Part shown: positions 7,421-16,480 of the stretch, piece after piece | Numbering within the stretch: the first letter of the stretch is position 1 | How the letters are laid out: every line of letters begins with the position of its first letter | Origin: Sphingorhabdus_B arenilitoris | GTDB lineage: Bacteria; Pseudomonadota; Alphaproteobacteria; Sphingomonadales; Sphingomonadaceae | Direction: 5' to 3' | Assembly: GCF_042651485.1 (NCBI RefSeq) | Contig: NZ_JBHSDH010000010.1 | Location: 210,345 to 274,344, forward strand | Length of the DNA: 64,000 nucleotides | The notes under the pieces: model-generated | Told to the model about the DNA's origin: nothing | Databases searched by the model: none | Seen by the model: only the letters and a program-made list of their open reading frames with translations | Position numbers and translations under genes: made by a program

Positions 7421-8733
7421 ATAGTCGGTGTTTGCTGATCGTTGGACATAAACCGAAAAGCGAGCGCCAGCGAAATTGCTGTTAGGGCGGCGCCCACCAA
7501 AACGGCAATGGCCGCGCCCGTCGCTTCAAGTTCAGGCATGAGCAGCGGCAGCAGCAGCGCCATGACACCGACGCCCACTGCATTGGCAATTAAAACCCAC
7601 CCCGCCCGTCCATGCGTCATCAATACTGGTTCAAGCGCCATGGCCGCGACCTGCACCGCCGCTGCACCGCCCAGCAACAAAACTAAGGGATAAGCCGGGG
7701 CATAATCCGGTCCGAAGATCATGATGATCAGCGGTTTACCGGCCAGCAACAATATGGCCAGTAAAATCGCGGCGCTGACGGCTGTTACCCGCATCGTGCG
7801 CCCAATCATCGAGCGTGCGGCGCCGCTGCCAGCTGATTGAGTAATCCGGCTATATTCGGTGTAGATGGCAAAGGATATACCATCAGCTATCCGCGCGACC
7901 ACTTGCCCCAGTTGATGGCCCAGCCGGAAAAAACCAGCCGCCGCCGGCCCTGTATAAAATCCGACAATCAAAACGATCAGCTGCTGACTCATCAGCCGTA
8001 GGCTGGAGCCCAAATTGGTGAAAGCGGCAAAGCGGGTGAGGTCGGTATATTTGCGGTAATATCGCCCGATATGCCGCCAATTTTGTTGGCCCAGATGCAA
8101 TGGCATCGTCCGTGCGATGATAATCCACATAATCGCTGTGGCCGCCATCTCCGAAAAAGCCCAAACAAACAGGAATCGGTCGATACTGCCGCCCAGAAAC
8201 ACCGCGACCCCGACGCCAACAAAACGAATGATCGGCACAAGGCTATCGGCGAGCGCAGCATCGCGGAACCGGTCATGCACTCGCAAAATGCCGATCGCTG
8301 TGCCGCGAGTGGACAAGAGAATGACGAAGGTGAAAATGCTGATTTTTAAGCTATAGGCAGCATCCCAACCGAAATATCCAGCGAAACCATATACTGCGGT
8401 CAGGGTCAAAACCGTACCCAATAGAATACCGATAACGTCGAGCGCCAGGCACAGCATGATCAGCCGGGCAAAATCATCGACCGCTTTTTCCAGAACATAT
8501 TTGGTCCCGTAGCGAATGATAATCTGCCATGTCTGAAAAGAGATGATGCCGGCAATCGCCTGAGCAAAACTGAAAATCAGGGCGAATTTACCGAAATTTT
8601 CTGGCCCCAAATTCCGGGTGATCATCGCCAGATATATGATCGACAAAACAGCGCCAACCGTTTTTCCGCCAAGCAACCAGCCGCCATTTTTCAATATCCT
8701 AATACCGGGTTTTTCAATGCTGCTGCGAGACAT
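7417..8733 (-). CDS. Polysaccharide flippase (Wzx-like, MOP superfamily)
   Basis: Integral membrane protein of 438 residues with about 12-14 hydrophobic segments, of the oligosaccharide flippase family that moves undecaprenyl-linked glycan units across the inner membrane. The N-terminal pattern KNGGWLLGGKTVGAVLSIIY, with RNLGPENFGKFAL shortly after it, is typical of Wzx/RfbX-like proteins. It is divergent from the glycerophosphotransferase-like gene at 8889, and with the GT4, HAD and NTP-transferase genes nearby it forms a surface-glycan island. No polymerase (Wzy) is in the window, so the product class (O-antigen, capsule or exopolysaccharide) is open. Confidence 0.87.
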   Translation of the reverse strand: MSRSSIEKPGIRILKNGGWLLGGKTVGAVLSIIYLAMITRNLGPENFGKFALIFSFAQAIAGIISFQTWQIIIRYGTKYVLEKAVDDFARLIMLCLALDVIGILLGTVLTLTAVYGFAGYFGWDAAYSLKISIFTFVILLSTRGTAIGILRVHDRFRDAALADSLVPIIRFVGVGVAVFLGGSIDRFLFVWAFSEMAATAIMWIIIARTMPLHLGQQNWRHIGRYYRKYTDLTRFAAFTNLGSSLRLMSQQLIVLIVGFYTGPAAAGFFRLGHQLGQVVARIADGISFAIYTEYSRITQSAGSGAARSMIGRTMRVTAVSAAILLAILLLAGKPLIIMIFGPDYAPAYPLVLLLGGAAAVQVAAMALEPVLMTHGRAGWVLIANAVGVGVMALLLPLLMPELEATGAAIAVLVGAALTAISLALAFRFMSNDQQTPTI

Positions 8734-8888
8734 GGATGATATCCGGGTTGGGGATAGACAATAATGGCATAACGGCTAAGGCTTGATCCCGCACAAGAAG
8801 CTATTAAACGCACAAAACGCAGATGATTGCGCTGCTGTAATTTGCTTTTGCACGGCGTTGCCCCCACTGTCCAGAGAATGCCGTTAAA

Positions 8889-10058
8889 ATGAAGCTCCCA
8901 ATCCTTTTTCTTTATAATCATGATGCCGCGCACCAAGTCGCACATAGCGCGGGCATATTGGGCGAATTGGCGCTGACCTGTGGTGATCGCCCCATCATCG
9001 CTGCCTTTGGCAGCGCCGAGATAAAAGAGCAGGTTGAGAAATTATTGACACAAGACCAAGTGGCAGCGGTGCAGTGGGTGGGTTTATCCTTGCCGAGCTG
9101 GCTTAACTTTTTGCTGGCGCCGCTTAACCGATTTGTCCCGGCCCGGCGGATTATGCGTTTATATTGGTCGAAAAAAAAGCTGCGCCGAATGGCAATGATT
9201 GTGTCAACCGAACGCACCTGCCTGACCCTGAAACGCAGCTGGCGTCGCGGAACTTGTCCCCGCTTTGCCTATATTCCGCATGGATCGGGCGACCGAAATG
9301 TCGCCATGCATCCGGCGTTAAAAGATTTTGATCTGTTCCTGCTAAGCGGTCAAAAAGTTGTCGATCAAATCGTCGGGGCCGGGATAACGGCCGAGGAAAA
9401 ATGCCGGATTATCGGCTATCCCAAATTTGATATTTTGCGCGGGCGAAAGGCGGAAAAATTTTTCCCCAACGATAATCCCACATTCCTGTTCAACCCCCAT
9501 TTCGATCCGCATATGTCGAGCTGGTATGAACAAGGCGAGGCGGTTTTAGATTATTTTTATAACCATCCAGAATATAATTTGATTTTTGCACCGCATGTCA
9601 TGCTGTTCTTCAAAAGCCTGCATATTTCGCCCGAATATAAGGTCGCAAAAAAACGCCCTGACATTGCCGATAAATTCTGTCGTGCAGCCAATATCCGAAT
9701 TGATACCGGCAGCGAGAAATTATTTGATATGAGCTATGTCCTCGCCGCCGACGCCTATATTGGCGATGTGAGCAGCCAGGTTTACGAATTTCTGCATCAG
9801 CCGAGGCCCTGTTTTTTTATCGATGTTCATAGCGGCGCACCGGCGCAGGAGCCGGCATATGAATTTTGGCGCAATGGACCGGTGGTTCAGACCGCAGAGC
9901 AGTTATTTCCGCTCATCCCAAAATGGCAAGAGATTGGCCGCGAATATCTCGCTGAACAAGAAAGACTGTTGGATTATACAATAAGCATCGACCCCCGGCT
10001 TTCCGCAGCACAGCGCGGAGCTGCGGCATTGCTAGCGGATTTGCACGCCGCCAGCTGA
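8889..10058 (+). CDS. CDP-glycerol glycerophosphotransferase-like protein
   Basis: Predicted glycosyl/polyol-phosphate transferase of 389 residues with a GT-B-like layout. The central segment YIPHGSGDRN (about 129-138) and the later VLAADAYIGDVSSQVYEFL (about 284-302) resemble the PHG and DxSS...E motifs of the CDP-glycerol:poly(glycerophosphate) glycerophosphotransferase family (TagB/TagF), which build teichoic-acid-like phosphate-linked polymers. NPHFDPHMSSW and FAPHVMLF are histidine-rich conserved points. In a Gram-negative organism this suggests addition of glycerol phosphate or a related polyol phosphate to a surface glycan. It has no TagD or CDP-glycerol synthase partner in the window. 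The family is reasonably secure, the donor is not. Confidence 0.75.
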   Translation: MKLPILFLYNHDAAHQVAHSAGILGELALTCGDRPIIAAFGSAEIKEQVEKLLTQDQVAAVQWVGLSLPSWLNFLLAPLNRFVPARRIMRLYWSKKKLRRMAMIVSTERTCLTLKRSWRRGTCPRFAYIPHGSGDRNVAMHPALKDFDLFLLSGQKVVDQIVGAGITAEEKCRIIGYPKFDILRGRKAEKFFPNDNPTFLFNPHFDPHMSSWYEQGEAVLDYFYNHPEYNLIFAPHVMLFFKSLHISPEYKVAKKRPDIADKFCRAANIRIDTGSEKLFDMSYVLAADAYIGDVSSQVYEFLHQPRPCFFIDVHSGAPAQEPAYEFWRNGPVVQTAEQLFPLIPKWQEIGREYLAEQERLLDYTISIDPRLSAAQRGAAALLADLHAAS

Positions 10059-10066
10059 CAAATGGG

Positions 10067-11224
10067 TTACAAGTCCATGGCCCGCAAGTGGCTATCGGTC
10101 GCCGATTGCAAACTATAATCCAGCGCTCGTTTGCGCAGCACCTCATTTTCGTTATCTGGGCTAGCGTCCCATGCGGCTACCGCCTGTAATATGCCATCGG
10201 CCAAAGCTTCTGCGCTTCGTTCAGTCACAACGCACCCTGGCAACGCCGTGAGCAGCTCCTGCGCCGCCGGAAAACAATCGGTGCTAACCACCGGGCAGTT
10301 GCTGCCCAAGGCTTCGATCACGACCGCGGGCAGGCCTTCATAATTGGATGACAGAATGAACAGGCTTGCGCGGCGCAGCAAAGCTGGAATATCATCGCTA
10401 AATCCGGGAAATTCGACCGCATCCGGCAGCCCGCTATCGCTGGCAAGCTGCTGCAAAAGGCCGAGTTCTGGCCCCTCACCAGCAATTATCAAACGTGCCG
10501 CCGCCATCGGTCCGCCGCCTTGTTCGGCGTCTTTTGCCTTGGCAATGGCAAATGCCTGGATGAGGCGGGTCATATTTTTCTGCGGCGCTAACCTGCCAAT
10601 CGCGACGAGTATCGGCACGCGAGCCTTACCCGATGGATTCGCAGGCGGTTTCTGCATATGTAGGAAATCATCGGTGATATAGGGGTTAAACACGGAGCGG
10701 AACCGGCCAGCACATGCAGGAAATTGTGTCTGTAAAATGCGGCTCTCCGCATCGCTAAGCGTCAACGTCTTTTCAGCCTTCAAAAATAGTTTGCGATAAC
10801 CCCAACGGCGCAGGGCTGTGATGGGCTTACCGTCTTTTTCGCGCAATATCGGATTGGTCGTTTTGATATAGAGCCGCGCCTTAATAGCGCGATTGGCGGC
10901 GAGCCCCATGCCGGAAAACCAGCTGATATTATTCGCCGTTCCCATCACAATATCCGGCCGATTGGTCCGCAGCCACGCGCGAAAAGCCCTCATTTGCATG
11001 ACCTGCCCAAAAGCGCGTGAGGCATAATAGTGGTCCGAAAGCGCGATATAATCAATTCCTGCCGTCAACCGCGCCTTAAAATCAGCATCGCGTTCGCCCG
11101 CCGATGTGCAAAGGATCAGGCTGACCCGGTGTCCCGCCGCCGCAAACCCATTGGCAAGATAAATGGCTACGCGGCTGATCCCTCCATTTTCAAGATCGTA
11201 GGCTGTCAGGGCAATATGCGCCAT
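10067..11224 (-). CDS. Glycosyltransferase, GT4 family
   Basis: Cytoplasmic GT-B fold transferase of 385 residues. The N-terminal acceptor domain starts MAHIALTAYDLENGGISRV, with the glycine-rich loop of GT4 enzymes. The C-terminal donor domain has AIGRLAPQKN, IIAGEGPELGLL, and SNYEGLPAVVIEALGSNCPV, whose E-x7-E-like arrangement binds the nucleotide-sugar. It probably transfers a hexose or amino sugar in the glycan pathway of this island. It sits four bases downstream of the HAD-IB gene on the same strand, so the two are likely cotranscribed. Sugar specificity cannot be read from the sequence. Confidence 0.9.
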   Translation of the reverse strand: MAHIALTAYDLENGGISRVAIYLANGFAAAGHRVSLILCTSAGERDADFKARLTAGIDYIALSDHYYASRAFGQVMQMRAFRAWLRTNRPDIVMGTANNISWFSGMGLAANRAIKARLYIKTTNPILREKDGKPITALRRWGYRKLFLKAEKTLTLSDAESRILQTQFPACAGRFRSVFNPYITDDFLHMQKPPANPSGKARVPILVAIGRLAPQKNMTRLIQAFAIAKAKDAEQGGGPMAAARLIIAGEGPELGLLQQLASDSGLPDAVEFPGFSDDIPALLRRASLFILSSNYEGLPAVVIEALGSNCPVVSTDCFPAAQELLTALPGCVVTERSAEALADGILQAVAAWDASPDNENEVLRKRALDYSLQSATDSHLRAMDL

Positions 11225-11228
11225 TTGA

Positions 11229-11924
11229 TTAGCCCAGGGTGCTGTCAGTTGGCTTCAGCGAAAAATCGGCGTGGTCCCATCCATTTTTGGCGGCAAGCTG
11301 AGCCAGAGCAGGGGACGGACCAACCAATATGCCCCTATCGGCCCAATTCAGCATCGGTGCGTCGCTGGGATGGTCTGAATAAAACCAAATGTCGCAGTCT
11401 TCTCTCACCAAATTCTCCCTGTCCAACCACAGCTGCACGCGGCGCAATTTTTCGGCGCCATAGCAATTTTCGCCGTCCATCAGATAAGCATAGCCATGTT
11501 CGCTGCGGAGATTTTCGGTCGCGACAAAAGCGTCAAATTGCAATGCGCGGGCAATTGCGCTCACATACAAAGCCTGAGCCGCAGATGCGATGATAAGCTT
11601 CCCCCCTGCTGCTCGGTCGGCGTCAATTGCGGCCGCCGCGCCGGGCAAAATATCGCTCGGGATGATATTCTGCGCAAATAGCTCCGCGATTTCCTGCGCT
11701 TTTGCTGATGGCAATTCGCGCCCGATGAACAGCTTCATGCCATATTGTTTCAGCGCCTTACGCCCGTATAATTTAAGCACATAACCGATCAGCGCACCTG
11801 CCCATAATGGCACGCGCCACCATAAAGGACGGCGCAGATGCGCGGCGGCAAAGAATAAAAAGGCCGTGAATGTCGGGGTTTTCACGATTGTCCGGTCCAG
11901 ATCATATATTGCAATTCGCTGCAT
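11229..11924 (-). CDS. HAD-IB family phosphatase (SerB-like)
   Basis: Predicted phosphomonoesterase of 231 residues. Motif I YDLDRTI (about 7-13) has the two catalytic aspartates, IIASAAQALY (about 114-123) is motif II, and YSDHPSDAPML (about 186-196) carries motif III/IV aspartates. A helical, hydrophobic cap (about 18-55) follows motif I; the stretch WWRVPLWAGALIGYVLKLYG may touch the membrane. SerB-like HAD-IB proteins act on phosphoserine or lysophospholipid-type substrates, but here the context is glycan or glycerophosphate synthesis. Divergent from the NTP transferase gene, with fewer than 50 bases between them. Confidence 0.82.
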   Translation of the reverse strand: MQRIAIYDLDRTIVKTPTFTAFLFFAAAHLRRPLWWRVPLWAGALIGYVLKLYGRKALKQYGMKLFIGRELPSAKAQEIAELFAQNIIPSDILPGAAAAIDADRAAGGKLIIASAAQALYVSAIARALQFDAFVATENLRSEHGYAYLMDGENCYGAEKLRRVQLWLDRENLVREDCDIWFYSDHPSDAPMLNWADRGILVGPSPALAQLAAKNGWDHADFSLKPTDSTLG

Positions 11925-11970
11925 AAGGCTCCAACGCGCTGTTAATTTTTCTTGCCTTATGGGGTTGGCA

Positions 11971-12744
11971 ATGCCGATGCAATGGACAGCGATAATTTTG
12001 GCCGGACAACGGCCCGGTATTGATCCGCTTGCCGCGCATTTTGGACAAGAATATAAGGCATTGGTGCCGATTGACGGAGAAGCGATGCTAACGCATGTTG
12101 TGCGGAGCCTTCATCAATGCGGCGAGATAGGCCGGATTGTGGTTCTTGGCCAACAACCCCAAACATTGGCAACAGCGGCCGAAATGGGCGGCGGCGGTGA
12201 AATGCGTCAGAGCAGCGATGGCATTTCAAAAAGTTTGGAACAGTTGATGGAATGCGGGAATCTACCTTTTCCCTGGCTCGTTACAACGGCGGATCATCCC
12301 TTGCTAACGCCGGCGATGGTGCAGGAATTTATAAAGGAAGCAGATGGAGACCTGTCCATCGGCATGGTCGAAAAACAGGCGATGCTCGCGCAGTTTCCAG
12401 ATGCAAAGCGCACCTGGCTGCGTTTTTCCGATGGCGCTTGGTCAGGCGCGAATCTATTTGCCTTTACCTCCGATAACGTTGCAGCTGCGTTGCGATTGTG
12501 GGCCGCAGCGGAACAGGACCGAAAGCAAGCGTGGAAGCTATTCCGGCATTTTGGTCCTATCTTGGCACTACGCGCATTGACGCGAACTATTGGGCTTAAA
12601 TCCGCGCTGGAAAAGGCTGGAACGAGGCTGGGTTTGTCGGCCCATCTGGTGTCGCTGTCGGACCCGGTGGCGGCAATTGATGTTGATAAGCCTGCGGATC
12701 ACGCACTTGCGGTGCAAATAATTGCAAGTCGGAAAGCCTTGTGA
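11971..12744 (+). CDS. MobA-like nucleotidyltransferase
   Basis: Predicted NTP transferase of 257 residues with the GT-A-like fold of MobA/IspD/GlmU enzymes. ILAGQRPGIDPLA with a following KAL is a variant of the nucleotide-binding LAAGxGxR...K signature, VTTADHPLLTP contains the metal-binding aspartate, and AIDVDKPADHALA near the end is the usual C-terminal NVDTPED-like motif. It should activate a sugar or polyol phosphate with a nucleotide, fitting the neighbouring HAD phosphatase and transferases. Starts at 11959, 11971 and 11977 are all in frame; 11971 is preferred because GGGG lies six to nine bases upstream. The activated substrate is unknown. Confidence 0.75.
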   Translation: MPMQWTAIILAGQRPGIDPLAAHFGQEYKALVPIDGEAMLTHVVRSLHQCGEIGRIVVLGQQPQTLATAAEMGGGGEMRQSSDGISKSLEQLMECGNLPFPWLVTTADHPLLTPAMVQEFIKEADGDLSIGMVEKQAMLAQFPDAKRTWLRFSDGAWSGANLFAFTSDNVAAALRLWAAAEQDRKQAWKLFRHFGPILALRALTRTIGLKSALEKAGTRLGLSAHLVSLSDPVAAIDVDKPADHALAVQIIASRKAL

Positions 12745-12806
12745 TTATGGTTCTGCGCGGCTAACGCCAAAGACCGACATCATTTTGAAACAGGGTTTGT
12801 AGGACA

Positions 12807-13586
12807 ATGGCGACTTTCACTCTTCCCAAAAACAGCAAGGTGAAAACCGGTAAAAAGCATGAAGCGGCAACCGGTGGTAAGACAAAGAATTTTAAAGTCT
12901 ATCGCTACGACCCCGACAGCGGCGAAAATCCGCGTTATGACACATTCCAGATTGATACAGATGACTGCGGTCCGATGGTGCTGGACGCGCTCATTAAAAT
13001 GAAAAGTGAGCAGGACCCTTCGCTAACCTTCCGCCGGTCGTGCCGCGAGGGGATTTGCGGTAGCTGTTCGATGAATATTGACGGCAAAAATGGTCTTGCC
13101 TGCACCACAGCGATTGAAGATTGCAAAGGGGATGTCACGATCACCCCGTTGCCGCATATGGAAGTCATCAAGGATCTGGTTCCGGACTTTACCCATTTTT
13201 ACGCACAATATGCGTCGATCAAACCATGGCTGCAGACCGTTACCCCGGAACCATCGGGTAAAGAGCGGCTGCAATCGCCGGAAGATCGCGACAAATTGGA
13301 CGGCCTGTATGAGTGCATTTTATGTGCTTGCTGTTCGACCAGCTGCCCTTCTTATTGGTGGAATAGCGACAAGTTTTTGGGGCCTGCGATCCTGCTGCAA
13401 GCTTACCGTTGGCTTGCCGATAGCCGCGATGAGATGACCGGCGAACGGCTCGATGAGCTGGAGGATCCGTTCCGCCTCTATCGCTGCCATACCATCATGA
13501 ATTGCTCCAATGCGTGCCCCAAAGGTTTAAGTCCCGCCAAGGCCATTGCGGAAACCAAGAAGATGGTCGCCGAAAGGCAGATTTGA
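12807..13586 (+). CDS. sdhB: Succinate dehydrogenase iron-sulfur subunit
   Basis: Iron-sulfur subunit (259 residues) of complex II on the cytoplasmic face of the inner membrane, carrying electrons from SdhA to ubiquinone. The [2Fe-2S] cysteines are in CREGICGSC and C99 (79, 84, 87, 99). CILCACCSTSCPSYWWN (about 170-186) and CHTIMNCSNACPKG (about 230-243) supply the [4Fe-4S] and [3Fe-4S] ligands. The N-terminus has an unusual Lys/Gly-rich extension of about 28 residues. sdhC, sdhD and sdhA are not adjacent; the upstream neighbour is the glycan NTP transferase, so the gene is split from the rest of its operon. Confidence 0.97.
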   Translation: MATFTLPKNSKVKTGKKHEAATGGKTKNFKVYRYDPDSGENPRYDTFQIDTDDCGPMVLDALIKMKSEQDPSLTFRRSCREGICGSCSMNIDGKNGLACTTAIEDCKGDVTITPLPHMEVIKDLVPDFTHFYAQYASIKPWLQTVTPEPSGKERLQSPEDRDKLDGLYECILCACCSTSCPSYWWNSDKFLGPAILLQAYRWLADSRDEMTGERLDELEDPFRLYRCHTIMNCSNACPKGLSPAKAIAETKKMVAERQI

Positions 13587-13618
13587 TCCTTTAGGGTCAA
13601 GGCCGAGATTGGCGCTTA

Positions 13619-14101
13619 GTGTCAGATTCCCACGCAGATAGCATTTTCCTCCATGATCCCGTTGCCGATGCTCCAGGCTGGCTCCATTGGGATTTGCATG
13701 ATGACAGCCGTTTCAATGCGCTTCTGGGCAGGGTGCAGCTTCAAATGGCGGCAGATGGCGGGCCGTCCCTAGTCCGCATGATGCCCGAGCGACGGCACAG
13801 CAACCTGCAGGATAATTTGCATGGCGGGGCAACGCTCGCCTTTCTCGACATAGCGTTATTTGCAGGCTGCAGGGGGCTCGACATTGATCTGGGCATTGGG
13901 CCGGTGACGCTCGATGTGCAGTGTCAATTCACCGGCGCGGGACAAGCAGGTCACTGGCTTACCGCTGAGGTCTATCTGGTCCGGGAAACCTATCGCATGG
14001 TGTTTTTGCGGGGTCAGATGGTGCAAGATTTGCCCGGACAAGATCGGCTGGTTATTTCGAATTTCACCGGCCTATTGAAAAAGGGCAAGAGCGCCGGATG
14101 A
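13619..14101 (+). CDS. PaaI-like hotdog thioesterase
   Basis: Predicted acyl-CoA thioesterase of 160 residues with the hotdog fold. The motif NLHGGATLAFLDIALF (about 63-78) is the PaaI-type active site, with the HGG glycines and an acidic residue on the hotdog helix. TLDVQCQFTGAG is the following strand. The start is a GTG at 13619 with only a weak ribosome binding site; no ATG lies near. Its stop overlaps the zapE start in ATGA, so it is translationally coupled to zapE. The acyl substrate is not predictable. Confidence 0.82.
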   Translation: MSDSHADSIFLHDPVADAPGWLHWDLHDDSRFNALLGRVQLQMAADGGPSLVRMMPERRHSNLQDNLHGGATLAFLDIALFAGCRGLDIDLGIGPVTLDVQCQFTGAGQAGHWLTAEVYLVRETYRMVFLRGQMVQDLPGQDRLVISNFTGLLKKGKSAG

Positions 14102-15249
14102 AGGACATGGCGGCCCGTTACGCCGCTTTAGTAGCAGCAGGCGAACTTACGGCAGATCCCGCGCAATCGGCGGCGGTCGCGGCGCTATCCGATATTGAAA
14201 AACAATTGGAGGCTAGCCCGCCGCGCGGTAGCACATTGTGGCGGCTATTCGGGAAAAAGCCTGATCCGGTGCGCGGCCTATATATGTGGGGCGGCGTAGG
14301 ACGCGGCAAATCCATGTTGATGGATTTGTTTTTTGACAGCACCCATATCCACCGGAAACGCCGCGCCCATTTCCACGAATTTATGCTGGATGTCCATGCG
14401 CGGCTGCGGGAGGAGCGCAAAAAGGAACAGGGTGATCCCATTCCGCCCGTCGTGGCCGCTCTGGCGGACGAGGCACGGCTGCTGTGTTTTGACGAAATGG
14501 TGGTCAACAATATGGCTGACGCCGCCATCATGTCGCGCCTATTCACCGGCTTGATTGAGGCGGGCGTTACGATCATCACAACGTCCAATCGCGTGCCGGC
14601 GGACCTGTATAAAGACGGACTGAACCGTCAGCTTTTTGTACCCTTTATCAAATTGATAGAGCAAAGGCTTGACGTCATGGCCCTGAATGGGCCGACCGAT
14701 TATCGGCGCGAGCGGCTGGCGGGGGCGGAGACTTGGCTGGTCCCCAATGGACCGGCGGCCACGGCAGCCTTGTCGCAAAGCTTTTTTCGGCTGACCGACT
14801 ATCCCCCCGAAGACCGTGCGCATGTGCCGAGCGCGGAGATATCGCTGGGCGGGGGACGGATGCTTCATGTGCCCAAATCGCTGAAGGGTGTCGCGGTTTT
14901 CTCCTTCAAGCGGCTGTGCGCAGAGGCGCGGGGCGCCGCCGACTATCTGGCCATTGCGCGGAGTTATCATACCGTCTTTCTGGTCGGCATTCCGATATTG
15001 GGCCCACAAAACCGCAATGAGGCCGCGCGTTTTGTGACGCTTATTGACGCGCTATATGAATATCGGGTCAAATTACTGGCAAGCGCCGATGCCGCACCGG
15101 ATGACCTGTATTCCGAAGGCGACGGGAAATTCGAATTCGACCGGACCGTCTCGCGCCTGCTAGAGATGCAATCGGATGAATATATGGCGCTGGGCCACGG
15201 TAGCGACGCATCTAACGAAGGTCCTGCCGGTCAAATGACTGATTATTAG
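14098..15249 (+). CDS. zapE: Cell division protein ZapE (AFG1-like ATPase)
   Basis: Cytoplasmic P-loop ATPase of 383 residues, the AFG1/LACE1 family; in E. coli ZapE associates with the Z-ring. Walker A is GGVGRGKSMLMDLFF (about 64-78), HFHEFMLDVHARL is the conserved segment after it, Walker B is LLCFDEM (about 125-131), and TTSNRVPADLY is sensor 1. Length is typical. It overlaps the thioesterase gene by four bases. In alphaproteobacteria zapE commonly sits between the sdh genes and mdh, as here. Confidence 0.94.
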   Translation: MKDMAARYAALVAAGELTADPAQSAAVAALSDIEKQLEASPPRGSTLWRLFGKKPDPVRGLYMWGGVGRGKSMLMDLFFDSTHIHRKRRAHFHEFMLDVHARLREERKKEQGDPIPPVVAALADEARLLCFDEMVVNNMADAAIMSRLFTGLIEAGVTIITTSNRVPADLYKDGLNRQLFVPFIKLIEQRLDVMALNGPTDYRRERLAGAETWLVPNGPAATAALSQSFFRLTDYPPEDRAHVPSAEISLGGGRMLHVPKSLKGVAVFSFKRLCAEARGAADYLAIARSYHTVFLVGIPILGPQNRNEAARFVTLIDALYEYRVKLLASADAAPDDLYSEGDGKFEFDRTVSRLLEMQSDEYMALGHGSDASNEGPAGQMTDY

Positions 15250-15435
15250 AGGCAGATAGCTGAACGGACTACGCAGCGTTCATACAGTTCTGATATTGCG
15301 AACCAATTGCAAAGATAATGTTTTTCCACAGTTGAATTTTCCTATTCAGGCCGCTATCGCCTTGGCAATTCCTAATTTGATAGTGTTTCTCACGACTCGT
15401 TTTTGCTCATCGGACAGACAGAAGGACCCCATAAT

Positions 15436-16398
15436 ATGGCACGCAAAAAAATCGCGCTCATCGGCTCAGGCATGATCGGCGGCACGCTCGCGCATTTGGC
15501 GGCGAAAAAAGAAATGGGCGATATTGTCCTGTTCGATATTGCCGAAGGCATACCCCAAGGCAAGGCGCTCGACCTGTCGCAATGTGGTCCGGTCGAAGGT
15601 TTTGATGCCAAAATTACCGGCACCAATGATTATGCCGATATCGCCGGCGCCGACGTCGTTATTGTGACCGCTGGCGTCCCGCGCAAGCCGGGCATGAGCC
15701 GCGATGACTTGCTGGGGATCAACCTGTCGGTCATGAAGGCGGTGGGCGAAGGGATTAAGAATAACTGCCCCGACGCTTTCGTCATCTGCATCACCAATCC
15801 GCTTGACGCGATGGTATGGGCGCTGCGCGAATTTTCCGGCCTGCCGCATAATAAAGTTGTCGGCATGGCGGGCGTGCTGGATAGCGCCCGCTTTGCGACT
15901 TTCCTCGCCTGGGAATTTGATGTCAGCGTGAAGGACGTTAACGCCTTCGTGCTGGGCGGGCACGGCGATACGATGGTACCGGTCACCAGCTACACCACGA
16001 TCAACGGCATTCCCGTGAATGACTATGCGAAGATCAAGGGCGTGAGCGCAGACCGCATCGACGAGATCGTCAAGCGCACCCGCGCAGGCGGCGGTGAAAT
16101 CGTTGGCCTGCTCAAGACCGGCAGCGCTTACTACGCCCCCGCCACCAGCGGCATCGCGATGGCCGAAGCCTATTTGGGCGATCAGAAACGCATCCTTCCC
16201 GTCGCCGCCTATGTCGATGGCAAATATGGTTTGGACGGTTTATATGTAGGCGTTCCTGCAGTAATCGGCGCAAATGGCATCGAAGATGTGGTTGAAATTT
16301 CACTCAGCGACGAAGAAAAAGCTAATCTGAAAGTCAGCACCGATGCGGTCGAGGAATTGCTGGTGGCGTGTAAGGCGTTGGAGCCGTCGCTCGCGTGA
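15436..16398 (+). CDS. mdh: Malate dehydrogenase
   Basis: NAD-dependent malate/oxaloacetate interconversion in the TCA cycle. The 320-residue protein is of the lactate-dehydrogenase-like MDH type. IGSGMIGG (about 9-16) is the dinucleotide-binding loop, DIAEGIPQGKALD contains the aspartate that selects NAD, TNPLDAMVW and GMAGVLDSARF are substrate-binding motifs, and LGGHGDTMVPV holds the catalytic histidine. The ATG at 15436 gives the conserved MARKKIALIG start; the upstream in-frame ATG at 15403 adds eleven unrelated residues. A perfect 16-pair hairpin lies 82 bases after the stop, and sucC is not found downstream. Confidence 0.97.
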   Translation: MARKKIALIGSGMIGGTLAHLAAKKEMGDIVLFDIAEGIPQGKALDLSQCGPVEGFDAKITGTNDYADIAGADVVIVTAGVPRKPGMSRDDLLGINLSVMKAVGEGIKNNCPDAFVICITNPLDAMVWALREFSGLPHNKVVGMAGVLDSARFATFLAWEFDVSVKDVNAFVLGGHGDTMVPVTSYTTINGIPVNDYAKIKGVSADRIDEIVKRTRAGGGEIVGLLKTGSAYYAPATSGIAMAEAYLGDQKRILPVAAYVDGKYGLDGLYVGVPAVIGANGIEDVVEISLSDEEKANLKVSTDAVEELLVACKALEPSLA

Positions 16399-16480
16399 TG
16401 CTGGGTGCGGGATCCCAACTGCTTTTTTTGGCGCTTTTGGCGACTCCAATTTTTCTCGTGGCGTTTGTTCCGTTTTTTTT

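Noticed and set aside
16473..16480. T-run before the mdh hairpin as part of an intrinsic terminator
   Set aside because: The run lies on the 5' side of the stem on the plus strand and is an A-run on the minus strand after the stem, so it fits neither direction.
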